Positions 42,789 through 51,250 of a stretch of 64,000 nucleotides of DNA are shown here, piece by piece (the stretch's first letter is position 1; each line of letters begins with the position of its first letter). The position numbers and the translations under genes are program-made. Source of the stretch: Candidatus Rifleibacteriota bacterium (GTDB lineage Bacteria; Muiribacteriota; Ozemobacteria; Ozemobacterales; Ozemobacteraceae); NCBI GenBank assembly GCA_015232575.1, contig JADFZL010000010.1, positions 186,001 through 250,000 on the forward strand, read 5' to 3'. The notes beneath the pieces were generated by a model. That model ran no database searches and was not told the origin of the DNA. It was given only the letters and a program-made list of their open reading frames with translations.

Positions 42789-44858
42789 ATGAAAGTATTT
42801 TTGCGTCTCTTTGTTTTATTATTTATGAGTATTGCCATCACTGGATTGTATGCTGAAGAAGTTAAATCAAGCTCAGGAGTAGATGAAAAGGTCATGAAAT
42901 TTGCCCCAAAATTTGATTACACTGTCGCTGATATCGAAAAAGTTGCTTCGGAAGCAAAAAACCTTCTTGAAGAACGTCTTAACGCTATTGTCAAAGTCAA
43001 GCCAGAAGAAAGAACATTTGATAACACGGTTAAGGCTTATGAAAATGGCGCTTCTGATTATATTGACTCAATCAATATTCCAACTTTCCTTGCTTATGTT
43101 TCAACTGATAAAGATGTAAGGGACGCCGCCTCTAAAATAGAGGAAGAATCCGGAAAATATCTTGTTGAAGTTGAATCACGCAAAGATATTTTCGAGGCAA
43201 TTGATGGTTTTGCCAAAAAGAACCCGGAAATTAAGGATGAAACAGACAAATTCCTTCTCGACCGAACATTGATGGATTTCAAACGAAGCGGTCTTGCACT
43301 TCCCGATAAAGAACTCGAAGCTTTGAAGGAACTCAAGAAAAAAGCGGTTGAACTGGAACTCAAGTTCCAGAAGAATCTTCGCGAATTCAAGGATCAGATT
43401 GAAATCACTATCGAGCAACTCGCCGGACTTCCGGAAGATTACATTAAGAAACTGAATAAAACCGAAGCTGGAAAATATATCGTTACCCTTGATTACCCGG
43501 ATTATCTTCCATTCATGAACAAAGCCAAAGACGATAATGCCAGAAAAGAACTTCAGTTCAAGTTCGATAACAGATGCGCTTCTGACAACCTGGTTATTTT
43601 TGAAGATGTTCTTGCACTTCGTGAAAAAATGGCGAAAATTCTCGGATATAAAAATCATGCTTCTTTCGTTCTCGAAGATCGCATGGCAAAAACTCCGGAA
43701 ACAGTCACCAGCTTTTTAACTAAATTAAGAGGTCAGCTTGCAGAAAAAGGCAAGGAAGAAATTAAAAAACGCCTCGCACTGAAAGCCAAAGAAACCGGTA
43801 AAGACGCTGGAGAAGAACTCGCTGCATGGGAATGGCGCTACTGGTTCGACCGCTATCAGCAGGTCGAAATGAATATTGACCATGAAAAAATTAAAGAATA
43901 CTTCCCTCTTGAAATCGTAATGTCCGGAATGCTCGCAGTTTATGAAGAAGTACTGGATGTTAAATTTCAGAATTCAGGCGTTCCAACCTGGCATGAAGAT
44001 GTAAGAGCTTATGAAGTAAAAGAGAAAAATGGAGACCTGATTGGTTTCCTCTATCTGGACCTCTTCCCTCGTGATGGCAAATACAAACACGCTGCATGCT
44101 TCCCGCTTGTAAAGGGAATGACAATGCCTGATGGAACATACCGCAAGCCTTCAGCAGCAGTTGTAGCAAACTTCAACAAACCTTCTGCTGACGCACCTTC
44201 GCTTTTCAAACACAGCGAAGTTGAAACATTGTTTCACGAATTTGGACATGTAATTCACAATCTCTTTACCACTGCCAAATACTCGAGCTTTTCCGGTACA
44301 AGGGTTGTAAGAGATTTCGTAGAAGTTCCATCAACAATTCTTGAAAACTGGGTCTGGGATCCCGCAGTTTTGAAGAGAGTTTCCGGTCATTATAAAAATA
44401 ACAACGAAAAGCTTCCTGATGAAATCATCAAAAAAATGATCGAAGCAAAAAACATTGATTCCGGAATTACACAGCTCAGACAGACTTTCTTCAGCCTGTT
44501 TGACATGGCTTGTCACACAACAGAGCTGACTAAAACAACTGAACTTTACGAGAAAATGATGAAAGATATCATGCTTATTCCAATGACAAAGGGAACTAAT
44601 CCGCAGGCTAGTTTTGGTCATCTCATCGGCGGATACGATGCCGGATATTATGGCTATCAATGGGCACGCGTGATTTCTTCTGATCTTTTCTCTGAATTTG
44701 AGAAAAATGGAATCCTGAATCCCAAGGTTGGAAAAAAATTCAAAGACTATATTCTTTCAACAGGAAGAGTCGCTGATCACAACCTCATGGTCGAAAAGTT
44801 CCTTGGACGTCCGTTCAATGAAGAAGCTTATCTGAAATATATCGGACTCAAAAAATAA
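42789..44858 (+). CDS. Exported M3-family oligopeptidase
   Basis: 689 residues. Signal peptide MKVFLRLFVLLFMSIAITGLYA. Zinc motif HEFGHVIHNL near residue 482, with the downstream catalytic region SFGHLIGGYDAGYYGYQWAR and FVEVPSTILENW typical of M3 (thimet oligopeptidase/Dcp-type) enzymes. Length is normal for the family. Most bacterial M3 enzymes are cytoplasmic, so a signal peptide is notable and places it in the periplasm or outside. It cleaves short peptides. AAGGAG lies 12 bp before the ATG. Single gene with its own promoter and terminator. Confidence 0.93.
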   Translation: MKVFLRLFVLLFMSIAITGLYAEEVKSSSGVDEKVMKFAPKFDYTVADIEKVASEAKNLLEERLNAIVKVKPEERTFDNTVKAYENGASDYIDSINIPTFLAYVSTDKDVRDAASKIEEESGKYLVEVESRKDIFEAIDGFAKKNPEIKDETDKFLLDRTLMDFKRSGLALPDKELEALKELKKKAVELELKFQKNLREFKDQIEITIEQLAGLPEDYIKKLNKTEAGKYIVTLDYPDYLPFMNKAKDDNARKELQFKFDNRCASDNLVIFEDVLALREKMAKILGYKNHASFVLEDRMAKTPETVTSFLTKLRGQLAEKGKEEIKKRLALKAKETGKDAGEELAAWEWRYWFDRYQQVEMNIDHEKIKEYFPLEIVMSGMLAVYEEVLDVKFQNSGVPTWHEDVRAYEVKEKNGDLIGFLYLDLFPRDGKYKHAACFPLVKGMTMPDGTYRKPSAAVVANFNKPSADAPSLFKHSEVETLFHEFGHVIHNLFTTAKYSSFSGTRVVRDFVEVPSTILENWVWDPAVLKRVSGHYKNNNEKLPDEIIKKMIEAKNIDSGITQLRQTFFSLFDMACHTTELTKTTELYEKMMKDIMLIPMTKGTNPQASFGHLIGGYDAGYYGYQWARVISSDLFSEFEKNGILNPKVGKKFKDYILSTGRVADHNLMVEKFLGRPFNEEAYLKYIGLKK

Positions 44859-44948
44859 CCGGTAAGGATAAAAGATAAAAGCTGTCCGCAGATTTCGCAG
44901 ATTAAGATTTAAAGATGAGATTTAAAATAATCACGTATTGTTTATTAT

Positions 44949-44976
44949 AAAAAGGGCATGGTATCATGCCCTTTTT
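44949..44976 (+). terminator. Intrinsic terminator of the M3 peptidase gene
   Basis: AAAAAGGGCATG, loop GTAT, CATGCCCTTTTT: a perfect 12-bp stem ending in a T-run, 90 bp after the stop. Before it, GTCCGCAGATTTCGCAGATT at 44883 is a short common genomic repeat. Confidence 0.85.
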
Positions 44977-45027
44977 ACATAGAACAGAAAAGTTGTTTTG
45001 GGTGAAAACGTCTTTTGCAATGGAAAT

Positions 45028-45141
45028 GCGTGATACGTTGTCATCTCGACCGGAGGGAGAGAACTCAGAAGGGCCATTTGAAAACATGTGCTGCCTCGAG
45101 GCAGAAAATTCAAGATTTCTCCCTTCGGTCGAAATGACAGC
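45028..45141. repeat. Dispersed TCGAAATGACA repeat, copy f (long form)
   Basis: It starts GCGTGATACGTTGTCATCTC and ends TTCGGTCGAAATGACAGC, like copy b. The middle holds its own hairpin (GCTGCCTCGAGGCAG near 45090). It lies in the 459-bp gap before the O-antigen-ligase-like gene. Confidence 0.75.
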
Positions 45142-45317
45142 AAATACTACCTCTTTACAAGCATCCACCATGTTCCTCTTTGCTTAAAAAAAGTGGTACT
45201 ACCCGTTGTTTTTCATTTACGATTTGTGTTATATCAAAGCTCATTGAAAAGTTCCGATTTTCTCCCTCTCACCGCAGGGTTCTATGCCCTTTTATATATA
45301 CTTAAACTGGAGACTTA

Positions 45318-48269
45318 ATGCTTAACCTTGTTAAAGCGCTTTTAACAGCAGTATTGATCATCTGGCTTTATATATTTGAAGCTGATTCAAACCATTCAAT
45401 TCTCTTTCTGCCGCTTGCCGATATTATTCTGATTATTTTCACTACATATCTTGCCGGTAAAAACGGAGTCTCATACTCTGAATCACTATTCGCCTGCGCA
45501 TTATCGCGCCGGATTCATATTGAGGCAATGCTGCGAATTGATGCAATGCCCGAAATAATCTCTCTTTCGTGGCTATTATGGTGCTTTATCTGGGGGCTTT
45601 CAAATAACAATAAAGTCAGATCATTATTGATTCTGTATCACGCCGGTCTCACGTTCGATGCAGGAAATGCACGCTCAATCGGTGCAGGAATGACACCCGG
45701 CTGGGAATGCTGGAATCTGAACATGTTATTCATTTTCGGCTTTATGAGAGACCCAACCCTCTCACACGTCAAGGCTGAAGAGATTGTAAACAAAGAATTT
45801 CCTGCTGAGCGGTCTACTCTGCTTGTAAATGGACCCTCTTATGGCAACGCCAAAGATATGACTACCCGATCGGAAAGCGAACTCTCCTGCGAAAACGTCC
45901 AAAAGGGATTGCAGGAAGCAACATGCCATTATTCCCTTGAAAGCAGGTCTTCGTCAGGAAACTTCATTTCTGGAATCTTTTTTGCAGTCGGCATAATTCT
46001 TTTTTCATTGCATGGTTTTGGATCAAACGCTTATTTCACATGTGCTTTAATTGCCACATTGCTTTCATTTATTCTGTTTTTAAAAACCAGTTTCAGGCAG
46101 GGCGTCACTTACAATGACTGCCTTGTTGCATTTTCTCTGGGCAGCGTAGGAATATGCATTTCTGCCTTGTATTCAGGATATGCCGATTCTGAAACTTTTG
46201 AAATTTTTCTCAGAAAGCGAATTTTTGCCGGAGGAATTCATCCGAATGCTCTTGCATTTCAGTCTATGACATTAATTTTTGCACTTGTTTCATGGAAGGA
46301 TTCTGAAATACTTCCGGAAGTATTCAGAAGAGTATTCAAATATCTCTCCATTGCCGTATTTTTAATTGTACTTCTTGGTAGCGGTGGAAGAATAACCTGG
46401 ATAATTACAATTTTTTCTCTTGTCATGATATTTTTCAAATCTTCCGGTACAACAGTTGATCTGAAATTCGTTTCGGCATTTCTGGTGATGCTTATTGGTG
46501 TTGGTTTATGGAAGTTTTCTCTCGAAACATTCGGTTATGAAATCTTCAGAAACGAAAGATTCTTCATCTGGAAAGCAGCTCTGGACAATATTTTCAATGC
46601 CCCATTAAGTGGCTATGGCTTTTTATCTTTTGCAACACTTCCTCAGAGTATCGCCGGAAATGCAATATTTCACGTTCAGGACTGGAATTATCCGCATTCT
46701 CATAATGCTTATTCTGAATTACTATTAACAGGCGGATTGCCACTGGTTTTCTGTTTTATTTTCTTTATCCGGAAATGGTGGAAAAAGAATTCTGATTACT
46801 CAAACAGCATTATTGGAATTTCAATTCTGATATCAGCTTTTTTTGATTTTCCGTTTTTTTACCCTTCAATTCTGATGATTACGGTATTTCATTTTTCATC
46901 CGCATTCCTCACAGAATCTTTTGCACCAGTAGCAAATCAACTCCCTTCCAGGAATGAGAATAAAACACTTCGCAAAAGCAGGTTTATCTTTATGATGCTT
47001 CTTTCTTTTGCTGCATTGCTTTTTCAAATACTGCCAGCATTCAGTACTCTTTTGTTTGAAAAGTCCATTAGTTCTTTAAAATCGGGCGCGCCTGCATGGT
47101 ACAATTCTATTTGCCGCGCATCAGCTATTGCTCCAGCCAGAATTGATCTGCACCTTCAGCGCAATTTATGGGAACTGTCCACGCAGGCGGGAACTTTGAA
47201 TCTGAATGATTTCAGAGAAAGAATAATCAAACTTCAAAAAACATGGAAGAATTTTTTCCTGCTTGATTACATTCTTGGCAGAATTTATTATATTTCCGGA
47301 GATTATCAGAAAGCAAAAGAGCACTTCAAACGCTCGCTGGAGCTTGAACCACGTGACATGAAAGGAATCAGATGGGCTTTTCTTGCACTCAGCAGAATGT
47401 ATTTAAAAGAAGACCCTATTGAAGATGCTTCCAATGCAATTATAAGATCTGACTGGGGATCCTCAATCATTCTGGATCATCCGGTATTTGGAAAGTCGGT
47501 CATATCGATACTGGCTCAAAAGCTTCGAAATCAAAAGGATTTTAAAGATTTCTACTATTTTGCGCTTCCGCTGATCGAAAGAAAAGAGTTCTTTCGATTC
47601 GACGAACAAAATGCACTTAGTCAGAAAGACATTTCAGCAGAGGATATGAAATATCTTTCGCGCATCCAAATGTATCATCAGGGAAAATACGTCGAACTGA
47701 TGTCAGACCTGACCGCTGCGGCAAGTTCATCAATGAGCATACTTGATGTCAGAAATCTGCATCTATTGATGAAAACGTCAGAAAAAACAGATAACCGTGA
47801 AATATTTGAAGCTGCTGCTTCTGAGACAGAGAAAAAATGGATATATCGCAGCAAATATTCTGAAGATATTCTTTCTGGATTCTTGAAAACCAGATATTAT
47901 TTCAGAATAAATCTCTATGACAAAGCAGAAGAACTCTTGCTCAGGCAGCTCGCCATTGATTCGGCTAATCCCTGGATGCTGGAGCTGTATGGAGATATTT
48001 GCGCTGCTTCCGGAAAGACTGATACAGCGGTTTCCTCCTGGAACTATTCTCTGAAACGGATAAGATCGGCACGACTCGACCCGTTCTTTGCAGATGGTGC
48101 ACGTTCTGTACTTGGTTCCATGGGCGATCAATGGGTGGTTCTTTATGAACACGCCTTCAGAGCAATTTGTAAAGATTCAGTTAATTATCACTCCGAAAAA
48201 TGGGCTGAAATGCAGAAAAGAATTTCAGAAAAATTGATGAAAGTTGAGAATGAGCAGAAAAAGAAATGA
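45318..48269 (+). CDS. O-antigen-ligase-like (Wzy_C) membrane protein with C-terminal TPR region
   Basis: 983 residues. At least ten hydrophobic segments fill the first 550 residues. The O-antigen ligase/Wzy_C part has RNERFFIWKAALDNIFNAPL, SGYGFLSFATLP and HSHNAYSELLLTGGLPLVF (near residues 410-480), which resemble WaaL motifs with the catalytic-type His-rich loop. The rest is TPR-like (DYILGRIYYISGDYQKAKEH, DLEPRDMKG). Such fused proteins ligate or polymerise surface glycans or glycosylate proteins. Substrate unknown. GGAG precedes the ATG by 5 bp. The stop overlaps the next gene's start by four bases. Confidence 0.75.
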   Translation: MLNLVKALLTAVLIIWLYIFEADSNHSILFLPLADIILIIFTTYLAGKNGVSYSESLFACALSRRIHIEAMLRIDAMPEIISLSWLLWCFIWGLSNNNKVRSLLILYHAGLTFDAGNARSIGAGMTPGWECWNLNMLFIFGFMRDPTLSHVKAEEIVNKEFPAERSTLLVNGPSYGNAKDMTTRSESELSCENVQKGLQEATCHYSLESRSSSGNFISGIFFAVGIILFSLHGFGSNAYFTCALIATLLSFILFLKTSFRQGVTYNDCLVAFSLGSVGICISALYSGYADSETFEIFLRKRIFAGGIHPNALAFQSMTLIFALVSWKDSEILPEVFRRVFKYLSIAVFLIVLLGSGGRITWIITIFSLVMIFFKSSGTTVDLKFVSAFLVMLIGVGLWKFSLETFGYEIFRNERFFIWKAALDNIFNAPLSGYGFLSFATLPQSIAGNAIFHVQDWNYPHSHNAYSELLLTGGLPLVFCFIFFIRKWWKKNSDYSNSIIGISILISAFFDFPFFYPSILMITVFHFSSAFLTESFAPVANQLPSRNENKTLRKSRFIFMMLLSFAALLFQILPAFSTLLFEKSISSLKSGAPAWYNSICRASAIAPARIDLHLQRNLWELSTQAGTLNLNDFRERIIKLQKTWKNFFLLDYILGRIYYISGDYQKAKEHFKRSLELEPRDMKGIRWAFLALSRMYLKEDPIEDASNAIIRSDWGSSIILDHPVFGKSVISILAQKLRNQKDFKDFYYFALPLIERKEFFRFDEQNALSQKDISAEDMKYLSRIQMYHQGKYVELMSDLTAAASSSMSILDVRNLHLLMKTSEKTDNREIFEAAASETEKKWIYRSKYSEDILSGFLKTRYYFRINLYDKAEELLLRQLAIDSANPWMLELYGDICAASGKTDTAVSSWNYSLKRIRSARLDPFFADGARSVLGSMGDQWVVLYEHAFRAICKDSVNYHSEKWAEMQKRISEKLMKVENEQKKK

Positions 48270-48964
48270 ATACTTCAACCACAGTAAACATTGATCTGCT
48301 GAAGAAAGTAAACGCAATTACTGAAAAGAATCTTCTGAAAATGATTGAAAAGATTCTTCATGCCTCTGCTGAACAGGGCCCGTTCGGAGTTGCCATGATT
48401 GAGGCTGCTCAGGCAGAGTTGCCGAAAACCGAATGCGCAAATTGCGGCTCATGCTGTAACTCAATTTCAATATTTTCAATTGAATATCATAGAATCATGC
48501 GCGATTTAATGACAAGATATTCTCCAGATCGTCTGAAATTGCTGATTCGCGATGGATTGGACATTGAAAAACGTTTTGCAGTAACAGAGGAAACGGACGT
48601 TCCCGAAAGACGAATCAGATGTGTATTTAGAAATCAGGATGCGGGAATATGTACCATTCACCCGGTCAGACCGTTCCCATGTAGGTTATATGGAATCCTG
48701 AAATTCGATGGTACACGCGAATGCAAAGAAGTTCGCGAATTATCTCCCTGGAAGCCTCTGAAAGAGGAAACGCTCGATCAGCTTCAGGTTAAAATTGCCG
48801 CCAACTCTGAACAACACCAGGTTTTTCCCGATTCGGACGAAATATCATTTTTTCCGTTTGAATTCTGGCTTTTCAGATATTCTCTGGGCATAGAAAATGC
48901 ACTGAAAATTTACCGTGAAGTAATTATTCCGTCATCAACACCACTAATCAAGCTTTGGAAATAA
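48266..48964 (+). CDS. YkgJ-family Cys-cluster protein
   Basis: 232 residues. The pattern CANCGSCCNSISIF (CxxCxxCC) and the later GICTIHPVRPFPCRLYG (C...P..CR.Y) define the YkgJ/Fe-S or zinc-binding cluster family. Activity of the family is not established. It starts inside the end of the O-antigen-ligase-like gene (ATGA overlap), so the two are translationally coupled. Whether it helps the ligase is unknown. Gap to the next gene 166 bp, holding a dispersed repeat. Confidence 0.8.
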   Translation: MNTSTTVNIDLLKKVNAITEKNLLKMIEKILHASAEQGPFGVAMIEAAQAELPKTECANCGSCCNSISIFSIEYHRIMRDLMTRYSPDRLKLLIRDGLDIEKRFAVTEETDVPERRIRCVFRNQDAGICTIHPVRPFPCRLYGILKFDGTRECKEVRELSPWKPLKEETLDQLQVKIAANSEQHQVFPDSDEISFFPFEFWLFRYSLGIENALKIYREVIIPSSTPLIKLWK

Positions 48965-49040
48965 TGTTAATACCGCTTTTTGATGTTAATGTTTCTATCA
49001 AGAAGCAAAAGAGTTTATCAACTAATTTAGCTTTAATTTG

Positions 49041-49087
49041 CTGTCATTTCGACCAAAGGGAGAAATCTCGCATTTGAGATCTCTCCC
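49041..49087. repeat. Dispersed TCGAAATGACA repeat, copy g (short form)
   Basis: TGTCATTTCGACCAAAGGGA followed by GAAATCTCGCATTTGAGATC and TCTCCC, lacking the outer right arm. It lies between the YkgJ-type gene and the end of the TPR gene. Confidence 0.7.
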
Positions 49088-49130
49088 TGTATTTACAAAT
49101 CAAATGAAGGTTCCACGCGGAAAAAGGGTA

Positions 49131-51119
49131 TCAGCCCATCTGACTTTGAAGCATCAGGAGCCGTCTTTTGACTTCCTGTGCCGGATTTGCCTTCAATCCA
49201 TCGCTGATGCACTGTTTCGAAGATTTGGAATCTCTTCTTTCGAAGTAATATAACGCCATGTACAAGTGAGCTTTCCCTTCAGCGCCGCTTCTCGACAATT
49301 CCTGGTTCAATGCGTTGAGACCACAACCGGCAGCTCTTGCTGAAGCTTTTTCATCACCCAATCTGAAAAGATGCGATGAAAGTGCAAGCCATCCACGCCC
49401 GACTTCTGCCAGATCTTTTGCCTGCATAAAGTATCTCAGCGCATGAAATTCTGAACCTCTCCGCAGAAATTCTTCCCCGAAGGAAATAATACCTTTTTTC
49501 CCTCCGGAACCTGGAATAGCCATCATTTCAGCAATCTGGGCGGAAGTAATCTGACCATTTTTTACAGCCGACACTTCGATAAGCACGCGTTTAATTAGTC
49601 CTGCAGTTTCCGGATCAAGATTTTTAGTCGGAATATTCTTCAGGCGCTCAATTCCATCTTTCGATTTGCCCTGGCAATACTGTGCAAGGGAAAGAATAAC
49701 CTGTGCTCTGGCGTCAGTTTTATCAATTGCAAGAACATTTCCTGCATAAACACCAGCATATTCCGGATTAAAGTTTACGGTAAGGTAAAATCTTGCGAGA
49801 TTCAGATGATTTTCCGGGTTTTCTTTTGCAAATTTTACAAGTTTGAGAAAAAACTGTTCTGCACCTTGAAAATCAAGACTTTCCATCTGACATCTTGCCA
49901 GCATTGAGATGGCAAGCTCATCGCCGGGCATTGAGTTTACAACTTCCTTGAGTATTCTTGCCGCAACTGAAAAATGCTCAGTTCCCATCGCAACTCCGCC
50001 AACAAGCCTTGCGACCTCAACTGGCGAAGTGGCATTCCCAACTTTATTGTAAATATCAAGAAATGAAGAATACGTTTCCTTTGAAAGCAGAGGTTTGATC
50101 TTCATCAAACCTTCTCCAAACTGTCTCACACTGCCGTCATACAGGAAAAGAAGGCTTTTGAAAACACTTGTTTCCAGAAATTTCCTGTTGTCCCTTTCCT
50201 TAACTGCTATTTCTTCTGCCTGAGAAAGATATTTTCCCGCTTTTTTAAGTTCATCACGTTCAAGACAGTATTTTGAAAATTCAAGGTTTACTGCAAACGA
50301 ATCTGAATTTGCATCCAGGAAGTCCTGGACTTTCCAGCTTTTAGAATTCTCAGCCATCGGAGGAACCGGAACAGCTGTTTTCTGTTCGGACTTTGCGGCG
50401 AAATTCTGTGGAGGTGTGTCTTCTGCAGGTAATATCTGCGGACCAGCAACACTGGATTTTGGATCAGCGGCAACAACATTTTCCTGATATTGTTGTGGAA
50501 CAGATTTCTGTTGTATGTTCTGGTTCTGGTTCTGGTTCAGAATTTGATTTCGATTTTGGTTTTGATTCCGGCTTTGATTCTGACTTTGAATTACGTTCTG
50601 ACTGGGTGATTCGCCAGCACCGATTAATAGTCCTTCTTCCGGGGCAGAATTCGCAACTGCCTGATTTCTTGGATGAACAATTCCCATTATCAGCGATTTG
50701 GCTTCCTGATGTTCCGGTTGCACTGTAAGTATCCAGTTAAGGTGTTCACGGGCTTCAGAAGTCTTCTGCATTCCAATAAGACACTGTGAGTAAAGAAGAC
50801 GTGCGTTAATGTTATTCGGAAAGGTATCGAGAATTTTTTGAAAGTGAAAACATGCATCAGAATAAACATTCGTAGCAAGAAGCGACTGTCCCAGGCGGAA
50901 TCTTGGTTTTATCTGATCTGGTCTGAAATTCAATGCTGCCTGAAAAGCAAGAATTGCAGCATTATGTTTTCCCTGCTCGAATGCTTTTTCACCAGCTGCA
51001 ATAGCACCGGAATAATCACTCCAGGCGGCTTTGGCAGAGTTTGCCATAACTGTTGGAAGTAATTTGCACACCCAAAGGGTCAATATAATCAGTACTATTA
51101 TCGGCAAGCGAAATTTCAT
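49131..51119 (-). CDS. Exported or anchored TPR protein with Gln/Asn-rich linker
   Basis: 662 residues from the ATG at 51119 (GGAGG six bases upstream; the ATG at 51125 sits too close). N-terminal hydrophobic segment (LPIIVLIILTLWVCKLLPTV). Three TPR units at residues 40-145 (AAWSDYSGAIAAGEKAFEQG, PRFRLGQSLLATNVYSDACF), then a low-complexity linker of alternating N, Q and R around residues 180-215, and further TPR-like repeats to the end. The linker comes from a short repeating DNA pattern. TPR proteins are scaffolds; context with the O-antigen ligases suggests an envelope complex. Confidence 0.75.
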   Translation of the reverse strand: MKFRLPIIVLIILTLWVCKLLPTVMANSAKAAWSDYSGAIAAGEKAFEQGKHNAAILAFQAALNFRPDQIKPRFRLGQSLLATNVYSDACFHFQKILDTFPNNINARLLYSQCLIGMQKTSEAREHLNWILTVQPEHQEAKSLIMGIVHPRNQAVANSAPEEGLLIGAGESPSQNVIQSQNQSRNQNQNRNQILNQNQNQNIQQKSVPQQYQENVVAADPKSSVAGPQILPAEDTPPQNFAAKSEQKTAVPVPPMAENSKSWKVQDFLDANSDSFAVNLEFSKYCLERDELKKAGKYLSQAEEIAVKERDNRKFLETSVFKSLLFLYDGSVRQFGEGLMKIKPLLSKETYSSFLDIYNKVGNATSPVEVARLVGGVAMGTEHFSVAARILKEVVNSMPGDELAISMLARCQMESLDFQGAEQFFLKLVKFAKENPENHLNLARFYLTVNFNPEYAGVYAGNVLAIDKTDARAQVILSLAQYCQGKSKDGIERLKNIPTKNLDPETAGLIKRVLIEVSAVKNGQITSAQIAEMMAIPGSGGKKGIISFGEEFLRRGSEFHALRYFMQAKDLAEVGRGWLALSSHLFRLGDEKASARAAGCGLNALNQELSRSGAEGKAHLYMALYYFERRDSKSSKQCISDGLKANPAQEVKRRLLMLQSQMG

Positions 51120-51215
51120 TGTCATCCTCCGAAACTATTCTCATTCAATCATACATCGACCAATCTGCACTGATAGTAAAACAGAATTTTGAAATCTTCC
51201 GAAAACAGAAATAAT

Positions 51216-51250
51216 TTCGTGTTAATCAGTGTATTCTGTGGTTAAAAATC
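51216..51250. repeat. Dispersed TTAACCACGGAAT-type repeat, overlapping a gene end
   Basis: TTTCGTGTTAATCAGTGTAT then TCTGTGGTTAAAAATC. It overlaps the stop codon (51242-51244) of the O-antigen-ligase-like gene, so the repeat provides the stop and last codon bases. Confidence 0.55.

Noticed and set aside
44902..45318. Short open frames in the gap before the O-antigen-ligase-like gene
   Set aside because: They cover the dispersed repeat on both strands; no family resemblance or ribosome site.
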